Source: Nanohaloarchaea archaeon PL-Br10_U2g27
GTDB taxonomy: Archaea; Nanohalarchaeota; Nanosalinia; Nanosalinales; Nanosalinaceae
DNA length: 9,027 nt
Direction: 5' to 3'
Assembly: GCA_001564035.1 (NCBI GenBank)
Contig: LKMX01000027.1
Coordinates: 1-9,027 of the forward strand
Under the pieces are notes generated by a model. The model saw only the letters and a list, made by a program, of their open reading frames with translations. It had not been told where the DNA came from and did no database searches. Below, one piece after another: positions 4,865-9,027 of the stretch (within the stretch, counting starts at the first letter, position 1; the number at the start of each line of letters is the position of its first letter). The position numbers and the translations under genes were made by a program.

Positions 4865-6532
4865 ATGCAAGTAGGAACTATTGAAGGTGATGTTAATACT
4901 TCTTCGTTCACGTTTAGAGCAGTGGAAGAGGTAGGGAAATTCGATTTTGTATCAGTGAAAAGTAATGAGAACTGGATTCTGGCGCAGGTGGATCAAGTCA
5001 CTAAACACGCTTCGGGAGAGACCACTGCGACAGCAAACATCATAGGTTACAGGGATAAAGGCTTGACACGGGCGCCGCGCCACGTCATTGAACCTGATTC
5101 AATAGTTTACAAGGCGGATCAAGAACTAATCTCTGATACTTTGGGATTAGATGAGGAAGGCCTGCGGATAGGGACGTTGGAAACTAATCCTGAAATAGAT
5201 ATAATGGCGGATGGTGAAGCATTCTACAAGCACTTCGCAGTATTAGCTCAGACGGGAGCAGGTAAGTCTTATTTGACCGGCGTGCTGATTGAGGAGCTAC
5301 TTGAATCAGATTATCCGGTAATAGTGTTGGATCCTCACGGAGAGTACTCGTCTCTGGCGCATTCAAATCCTGACTCCGATAAAAGTAAAGGATATCCTGT
5401 GAAAGAGTATTCGCCCAACACAGATATCAACCACAAAGCTTTGCCGCTAAAATTCTCATCTGTAAACCTCGATAAAAAACAAGTTACAACACTGATCTCC
5501 GAATCACTTACTAACTCTCAGATGGGGGTTCTATACACTGCTCTGAAACGGCTCCGAGAAAAAGGAGAGGACTACAACCTCTTAGACTTGCAGGATGCAG
5601 TATCGCTAGAAGAATCAACAGCTAAATGGAACTTGCTAAACTACTTAGAACAATTGGACGACTCAGGCCTCTTTGCCGAAGAAGCTATCGACTTAAAAGA
5701 CCTGGTTGAGCCGGGACAGGCCTCAGTCATTAATCTTAGGGCGGTGGAGCCTGAAGGCGCTGAGATGACGGCTTATCTGCTGGCTGAGAGGCTTTTCGAG
5801 TTGCGTAAACTGAACAGGATTCCTCCATTCATAATGGTTATAGAGGAGGCCCACAATTTTGTTCCTGAGAAAGGGTTTGGCCAGGCAGTATCGAATCCAA
5901 TCCTCAGGAAGATCGCTTCTGAAGGCAGGAAGTTCGGTATGGGTATAGGAGTGATCAGTCAGAGGCCTGCAAGAATTGATAAGAACGTTTTGAGCCAGTG
6001 CAACACACAGTTTATACTAAGGGTCACGAATCCCAACGATTTGAAAGCTATTTCAAAATCTTTTGAAGGCGTTAACTCTGCTGTCGAAGAAATGATAACC
6101 TCTCTCCCGCCTGGCGTGGCCTTCATGCTGGGAAATGATTATCCTGTAATGACAGACGTGAGAACGCGGAGAACGGTTCACGGAGGAGAAACACAGACAT
6201 CAGATACTTATGTCGAGCAAAGAGACGTATCAGTATTCCAGACAGAAAAAACAATGCCGGAGATAGAATCGCGTTACGGGGAAAAGTTCTCCACAGCATA
6301 TTATCCGCTCTACATGGGGGAAAAAGACGGGAAAAAACTCTTGATAGATGGAGTCAATGGCGAGATCAAGGCCTCAAAACCCGTGGTTCCAGACGAATCT
6401 GAAGAAGTGCTTGAAATGATTAAACAAGGATTTGAGAGGCCTGAAATGGTTGAGGAGTTAGACATATCTGCGGCTAAACTGGCCGAAAAAATAAGCGATT
6501 TAGAGAGAAAAGGCCTTTTAGAGGACGGTTAG
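4865..6532 (+). CDS. herA: HerA-type hexameric DNA translocase/helicase
   Basis: Member of the HerA/FtsK superfamily: a ring ATPase that, with the nuclease NurA and Mre11-Rad50, resects DNA ends for recombination. In the 555 residues one sees an N-terminal HAS-barrel-like beta region (about 1-110), Walker A 'AQTGAGKS' (128-135, Lys134), 'VIVLDPHGEYSSL', a Walker B region 'FIMVIEEAHNFVP' (Glu327-Glu328), 'ASEGRKFGMGIGVISQRPAR' with SQRP at 365-368, and 'LSQCNTQFILRVTNP', all characteristic. The tail has a 'YYPLY...IDGVNGEI' element (479 on) and a short winged-helix-like end ('DISAAKLAEKISDLERKGLL'). No nurA is visible beside it, although the two often share an operon. The TAG stop is followed at once, in frame, by a 60-codon ORF that repeats the YYP element, so the ancestral protein may have been longer. 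Confidence 0.92.
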   Translation: MQVGTIEGDVNTSSFTFRAVEEVGKFDFVSVKSNENWILAQVDQVTKHASGETTATANIIGYRDKGLTRAPRHVIEPDSIVYKADQELISDTLGLDEEGLRIGTLETNPEIDIMADGEAFYKHFAVLAQTGAGKSYLTGVLIEELLESDYPVIVLDPHGEYSSLAHSNPDSDKSKGYPVKEYSPNTDINHKALPLKFSSVNLDKKQVTTLISESLTNSQMGVLYTALKRLREKGEDYNLLDLQDAVSLEESTAKWNLLNYLEQLDDSGLFAEEAIDLKDLVEPGQASVINLRAVEPEGAEMTAYLLAERLFELRKLNRIPPFIMVIEEAHNFVPEKGFGQAVSNPILRKIASEGRKFGMGIGVISQRPARIDKNVLSQCNTQFILRVTNPNDLKAISKSFEGVNSAVEEMITSLPPGVAFMLGNDYPVMTDVRTRRTVHGGETQTSDTYVEQRDVSVFQTEKTMPEIESRYGEKFSTAYYPLYMGEKDGKKLLIDGVNGEIKASKPVVPDESEEVLEMIKQGFERPEMVEELDISAAKLAEKISDLERKGLLEDG

Positions 6533-6715
6533 GTGAAAGAGTCTGTGCTGGATATTGATATATCGGATACTAGTGTTACTGCTGATGAACTGATAGAGTT
6601 TGAGATAGATGATAAGGAGTTGGCTGGAGAATTCACGGATCTCCGAGAGGTTTACTATCCTTACTACAGATCTGGCGAAACGGTCTTTGATCCAGTGCTT
6701 GGCGAGGAGATATAA
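6533..6715 (+). CDS. Small ORF in frame after the herA TAG, resembling a HerA C-terminal element
   Basis: Sixty codons from GTG 6533, the codon right after the herA TAG and in the same frame, ending TAA. The product is very acidic. Its second half, 'LREVYYPYYRSGETVFDPV' then LGEEI, resembles the HerA tail 'AYYPLYMGEKDGKKLLIDGV' then NGEI, so it looks like a second copy of that module. GAGG at 6521-6524, eight bases before the GTG, could serve as Shine-Dalgarno, allowing separate coupled translation. The alternatives are a split gene (nonsense mutation or sequence error) or TAG readthrough giving a protein of about 616 residues. TAG is an ordinary stop for two other genes here (truD and the acidic membrane protein), which weakens readthrough. 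Function is unknown beyond a probable link to HerA. Confidence 0.6.
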   Translation: MKESVLDIDISDTSVTADELIEFEIDDKELAGEFTDLREVYYPYYRSGETVFDPVLGEEI

Positions 6716-6722
6716 TGCAGGT

Positions 6723-6731
6723 GTTTTTAAA
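6723..6731 (+). promoter_or_regulatory. Probable TATA box of the tRNA-Val gene
   Basis: TTTTTAAAT lies just after the small ORF's stop and about 38 bp before the mature tRNA 5' end. Initiation some 25 bp downstream (near 6752) would give a leader of about 12 nt for RNase P to remove. The separation suggests the tRNA has its own promoter rather than depending on herA transcription. Confidence 0.5.
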
Positions 6732-6764
6732 TCTCCCGTGCGTACAGGAATATTACGCGGAAAG

Positions 6765-6838
6765 GGGTCCGTGGTCTAGTTGGTTATGACGTCGCCCTTA
6801 CAAGGCGAAGATCCCCAGTTCGAATCTGGGCGGACCCA
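6765..6838 (+). tRNA. tRNA-Val, anticodon UAC
   Basis: A complete 74-nt cloverleaf. Acceptor GGGTCCG (6765-6771) pairs with CGGACCC (6831-6837), with discriminator A6838. The D stem is GTC/GAC with a loop containing GG; the anticodon stem is TCGCC/GGCGA with loop CTTACAA, so the anticodon is TAC (6799-6801), reading valine GUA and related codons. The T stem is CCCAG/CTGGG with loop TTCGAAT. There is no intron. The 3' CCA is not encoded (the next bases are CT after A6838-C6839), so CCA is added by the nucleotidyltransferase. It lies between the herA group and the pth2-truD genes. Confidence 0.97.
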
Positions 6839-6929
6839 CTGCTCTAAAATTTAGGACAAAAACCCGCAAAAAACAGTAGTTACTACCGAAAAGTAAATAA
6901 AGTCTTAGTTATAATATGGGTTTATAGAG
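6839..6929. promoter_or_regulatory. Spacer between tRNA-Val and pth2 with candidate pth2 promoter and a small inverted repeat
   Basis: AT-rich spacer. GTAGT (6876-6880) and ACTAC (6882-6886) form a small perfect inverted repeat around one T, too tight for a good hairpin loop. TATA-like choices for pth2 are TAAATAAAG (6893-6901), centred about 33 bp before ATG 6930 and implying a leader of a few bases, and TTATAATA (6909-6916), which is too near the ATG unless transcription starts within it. No clear Shine-Dalgarno sequence is present. The choice of promoter is uncertain. Confidence 0.35.
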
Positions 6930-7292
6930 ATGAGAAGGCCTGACAGTGATGAAGTCAAACAAGTTATAGTAATTGATACTTCCCTAGGCATGAGTAAGGG
7001 AAAATTAGCGGCTCAGGCCTGTCATGCATCTGTTAATGCATACAAAAAGGCGCCGGAAAAGGTTCAAGAGGCATGGGATCGATCTGGCAGTAAAAAAATA
7101 GTGTTAGAGAAGGGAGAAGTTGATTTTGCTGAATTAATGCAAAAGGCTGAAAGACTTAATATACCTCGATACGAAGTATGTGATGCAGGCCTTACTGAGC
7201 TAGAACCGGGGACGGTTACTGCTTTGGGATTGGGCCCTGAGAAAACCTCGAAGGTTGATAAGGTGACATCGGAGATGAAGCTGTTGAAATGA
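6930..7292 (+). CDS. pth2: Peptidyl-tRNA hydrolase, archaeal type (Pth2)
   Basis: Cleaves the ester bond of peptidyl-tRNAs dropped by ribosomes, returning tRNA to use. The 120 residues are the normal Pth2 size. Seen: 'KQVIVIDTSLGMSKGKLAAQ' (10-29), where Lys23-Gly-Lys25 and Gln29 belong to the family signature, then 'CHAS' (31-34), and near the end 'DAGLTELEPGTVTALGLGPE' (85 on), matching the usual DAG-R-T-Q...PGT...GP block but with Leu88 in place of Arg and Glu90 in place of Gln. The first nine residues precede the usual start of the family, but no better start codon exists. Its TGA overlaps the ATG of truD as ATGA (7289-7292), so the two are translationally coupled and share the tRNA-maintenance theme. 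It may be transcribed separately from the tRNA-Val gene just upstream. Confidence 0.94.
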   Translation: MRRPDSDEVKQVIVIDTSLGMSKGKLAAQACHASVNAYKKAPEKVQEAWDRSGSKKIVLEKGEVDFAELMQKAERLNIPRYEVCDAGLTELEPGTVTALGLGPEKTSKVDKVTSEMKLLK

Positions 7293-8467
7293 ATCAAGAA
7301 CAAGAAGAACCGGAGTTAGAACTTACCGATATGGACTGGGCGTATTATACATCAATGCCCGGCATCAAAGGCGTTCTAAAAGAACAAGTAAATGATTTTA
7401 TAGTGCAAGAGCTTGCCAACCATGAAACTGGTGATGGCGAGCACCTAATTGTTAAACTCAGAAAGCAGAACATGACTACTCTGCAAGCAATAAATAAACT
7501 CTCCAAAATGCTGCATATATCAAGAAAAAGAATAGGCTACGCGGGAAACAAAGACAAGAGAGCGGTCACAGAACAGTTCATATCCATAAAAGGCGTCGAA
7601 GAAGAAGACGTAAACCAAGTATTCACCAACGAATTTGATCTAGAAGTCATAGGAAAAGGAAACAGGATAGGCCTAGGAAACCTGATGGCAAACCGGTTCG
7701 AAATAACTGTAAGGGATTTAGCACTGCCAATCGAAAATATACGCAACTTTACGCTAAAAAATATTGAAGACCTAGATGGAAAAATGCCGAACTACTTTGG
7801 GGAACAACGCTTCGGCTCCGCTAGGCCTATAACCCACCAAGTAGGGAGACATATACTAAGAGGAGACTATGAAGAGGCCGTATGGACTTATATTGCCAAG
7901 CCTTACGACTCTGAGTACAAATCGATTCGAAAAGTAAGAAAAGATTTATGGGAGACCAGAGAAGTCGAAGGAGCGGCAGAGAGAATACCGGAAAAGTTCA
8001 GATACGAAAAAACCCTCTTGTACCACTTAACCAAGAATCCTGAGGACTACAAGGGAGCGATTAAAAGACTTCCTGAAGGCCTTCAAACACTATTTATACA
8101 CGCTTACCAGTCTTGGATCTTTAATAGAACGCTTTCAAAGCTAGTAGAGGAAGACTGGTACGATGATAAGTATGAAATACCGTTAGTTGGGTATAAGACA
8201 GACTTGAAAGATAATAGGCCTGAAAATATTACAGAACAGATTCTGGAAGAGGAAGGGGTGTCACAGGAAGATTTTAGAATGCAGGATATTCCTGAGCTCA
8301 GGTCGGAAGGGACTTATAGAAGGGCTTTTGCGGACTTTAGAAACTTTGACATTCTTGAAATAGAAGAAGACGACTTAAATATGGGTAAGAACAAGATGAC
8401 TGTGAAATTCGACCTTCCTAAGGGATGTTACGCGACAGCATTCCTCAGAGAGATAAACAAGAACTAG
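7289..8467 (+). CDS. truD: tRNA pseudouridine synthase D (TruD)
   Basis: Isomerises uridine 13 of certain tRNAs to pseudouridine (position 35 of tRNA-Tyr is also reported for archaeal/eukaryotic relatives). The 392 residues carry the family marks: 'GVLKEQVNDFIVQEL' near the N-terminus, the catalytic block 'IGYAGNKDKRAVTEQF' with the nucleophile Asp89, 'MPNYFGEQRFGS', the family-specific insertion domain in the middle, 'FIHAYQSWIFNRTLSKL', and the closing 'FDLPKGCYATAFLREI'. It starts by an ATGA overlap with pth2, and the next gene begins seven bases after its TAG, so it is the middle gene of a pth2-truD-glycosyltransferase run. Codon and AGGCCT usage match the neighbours. Identification is secure. 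Confidence 0.95.
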   Translation: MNQEQEEPELELTDMDWAYYTSMPGIKGVLKEQVNDFIVQELANHETGDGEHLIVKLRKQNMTTLQAINKLSKMLHISRKRIGYAGNKDKRAVTEQFISIKGVEEEDVNQVFTNEFDLEVIGKGNRIGLGNLMANRFEITVRDLALPIENIRNFTLKNIEDLDGKMPNYFGEQRFGSARPITHQVGRHILRGDYEEAVWTYIAKPYDSEYKSIRKVRKDLWETREVEGAAERIPEKFRYEKTLLYHLTKNPEDYKGAIKRLPEGLQTLFIHAYQSWIFNRTLSKLVEEDWYDDKYEIPLVGYKTDLKDNRPENITEQILEEEGVSQEDFRMQDIPELRSEGTYRRAFADFRNFDILEIEEDDLNMGKNKMTVKFDLPKGCYATAFLREINKN

Positions 8468-8474
8468 AAGAACG

Positions 8475-9027
8475 ATGATACTTTATGTCGCCTGGATGTT
8501 GATATTCTCCTCAATTTTCATCTCTATATTCTACGTCAGCATCTATTCGAACGTGAAGGAAAACAGGCATGAGGATCTAGAGCTGACAGAAAGGCCTGAA
8601 GTCACTATACTGATGCCTGCGTTCAACGAAGAGAGAGTGGTTGAAGAAGCTTTGAACAGTATCGAAGAGTTGAAGTATCCGGTTCAAGCGGTTTTTATAG
8701 ACGATGCGTCTACTGACACAACTTTGGAGAAGGCAGAAGAGTTTGCGTCGGATAAGATCAAAATTTTGAGACATGAAACAAATAAAGGGAAAGCTGCCGC
8801 ATTGAACACAGGCCTTCAAAACACGGCTACGGAGTATGTAGTAGTTCAAGACGCTGATTCAAAGATAGATACGGAGTTGCTGGAAAAAGCTGTCGCGACT
8901 ATACACAAAAATGAAGATTTAGGAGCAGTAATAGCATCTATCGCGCCATTAGATACTGAAAACTTTGTTAAAAAACTTCAAAAGGTGGAGTACCGTCTGA
9001 CAAACTTTTACAGGATGTTGATGACGG
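8475..9027 (+). CDS. Family 2 glycosyltransferase, membrane-bound, 5' part (runs off the window)
   Basis: 184 codons are visible from ATG 8475, open to the window edge. The N-terminus is one hydrophobic helix (about 5-24, 'VAWMLIFSSIFISIFYVSIY'). A GT-A fold follows: 'VTILMPAFNEERVVEEALNS' (43-62), 'FIDDASTDTTLEKA' (74-87) for nucleotide-sugar binding, 'NKGKAAALNTGL' (103-114) and the metal-binding DXD-type 'QDADS' (125-129). This is the layout of processive synthases of the hyaluronan/poly-GlcNAc type and of dolichol-linked transferases; further transmembrane helices would be expected beyond the window. It probably makes or modifies a surface polysaccharide or glycolipid; the sugar cannot be told. 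It starts seven bases after truD, so it is likely co-transcribed with it despite the unrelated function. Confidence 0.88.
   Translation, partial: MILYVAWMLIFSSIFISIFYVSIYSNVKENRHEDLELTERPEVTILMPAFNEERVVEEALNSIEELKYPVQAVFIDDASTDTTLEKAEEFASDKIKILRHETNKGKAAALNTGLQNTATEYVVVQDADSKIDTELLEKAVATIHKNEDLGAVIASIAPLDTENFVKKLQKVEYRLTNFYRMLMT

Larger units (their letters stand above)
197..8815. repeat. Highly iterated palindrome AGGCCT, 36 dispersed copies
   Basis: Copies start at 197, 438, 738, 845, 1367, 1675, 1840, 1975, 2100, 2544, 2957, 2980, 3107, 3169, 3459, 4063, 4288, 4455, 4552, 4772, 5158, 5665, 5718, 5963, 6369, 6437, 6511, 6936, 7015, 7187, 7669, 7823, 8077, 8216, 8592 and 8810, on average one per 246 bp, where roughly two in all would be expected. 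Of 33 copies in genes, 12 are read as Arg-Pro (AGG CCT), 13 as Gly-Leu (A-GGC-CT) and 8 as X-Ala-X (AG-GCC-T); three are intergenic. About 18 other GGCC sites exist, so two thirds of GGCC have A and T flanks. Bases outside the hexamer vary freely. There is no fixed spacing; the longest gap is about 600 bp (3465-4062). Confidence 0.9.

Noticed and set aside
6530..6532. Pyrrolysine insertion at the TAG after herA
   Set aside because: No recoding element or pyl genes are visible, and TAG ends truD and the acidic membrane protein normally. Kept only as a distant option within the split-gene finding.
6715..6790. 24-codon ORF starting at ATG 6715, overlapping the stop of the small ORF as TAATG
   Set aside because: It runs through the tRNA promoter and into the mature tRNA, so it is not credible as a gene.
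197..8815. AGGCCT excess as a by-product of general GGCC or GC preference
   Set aside because: Only about 18 of some 54 GGCC sites lack the A/T flanks, whereas random flanks would give A and T together in under a tenth of cases.
8577..8849. 90-codon minus-strand frame opposite the glycosyltransferase
   Set aside because: The plus strand encodes clear GT2 motifs across the same bases; this is a shadow.
1..9027. CRISPR array, insertion sequence, prophage or toxin-antitoxin pair
   Set aside because: No direct-repeat array with unique spacers, no transposase or integrase motifs, no terminal inverted repeats. The AGGCCT copies are dispersed and mostly coding, so they are not a CRISPR array.

Overview
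The window is archaeal. PheS and PheT are of the archaeal/eukaryotic type, HerA, Pth2 and TruD are archaeal forms, the tRNA gene carries no encoded CCA, and TATA-like boxes sit about 25-29 bp before several start codons, which suggests leaderless mRNAs. Moderate GC (judged by eye, low to mid 40s), strongly acidic proteins and compact packing would suit a DPANN-type lineage such as Nanohaloarchaeota. That placement is an inference, not a proof.

Layout. (1) 1-225, minus: 5' part of a KaiC/RadA-like ATPase, divergent from (2) pheS-pheT on plus (304-3318), a tight two-gene operon for both phenylalanyl-tRNA synthetase subunits. (3) Between convergent pheT and a small PspC-domain gene lies a candidate box C/D guide RNA (about 3369-3435). 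(4) Minus-strand group 4758-3471: an acidic, membrane-anchored, Cys-containing protein of unknown function, then ndk, then the PspC-domain protein. (5) Plus strand from 4865: herA, followed directly and in the same frame, after one TAG, by a 60-codon ORF repeating a motif of the HerA tail. (6) tRNA-Val(UAC), 6765-6838. (7) pth2-truD-glycosyltransferase, a close-packed plus-strand run; the last gene leaves the window.

Functionally most of the window serves translation: tRNA charging, a tRNA gene, peptidyl-tRNA recycling, pseudouridylation and a probable 2'-O-methylation guide. Around this sit nucleotide balance (Ndk), DNA end processing (HerA), membrane/stress (PspC) and envelope glycan genes.

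The strongest unexplained signal is at DNA level. The palindrome AGGCCT occurs 36 times in 9,027 bp where about two are expected. It lies in all three reading frames, on genes of both strands and in intergenic DNA, much like the HIP1 highly iterated palindrome of cyanobacteria. Second are the in-frame TAG junction after herA and the C/D RNA with exact K-turn geometry.
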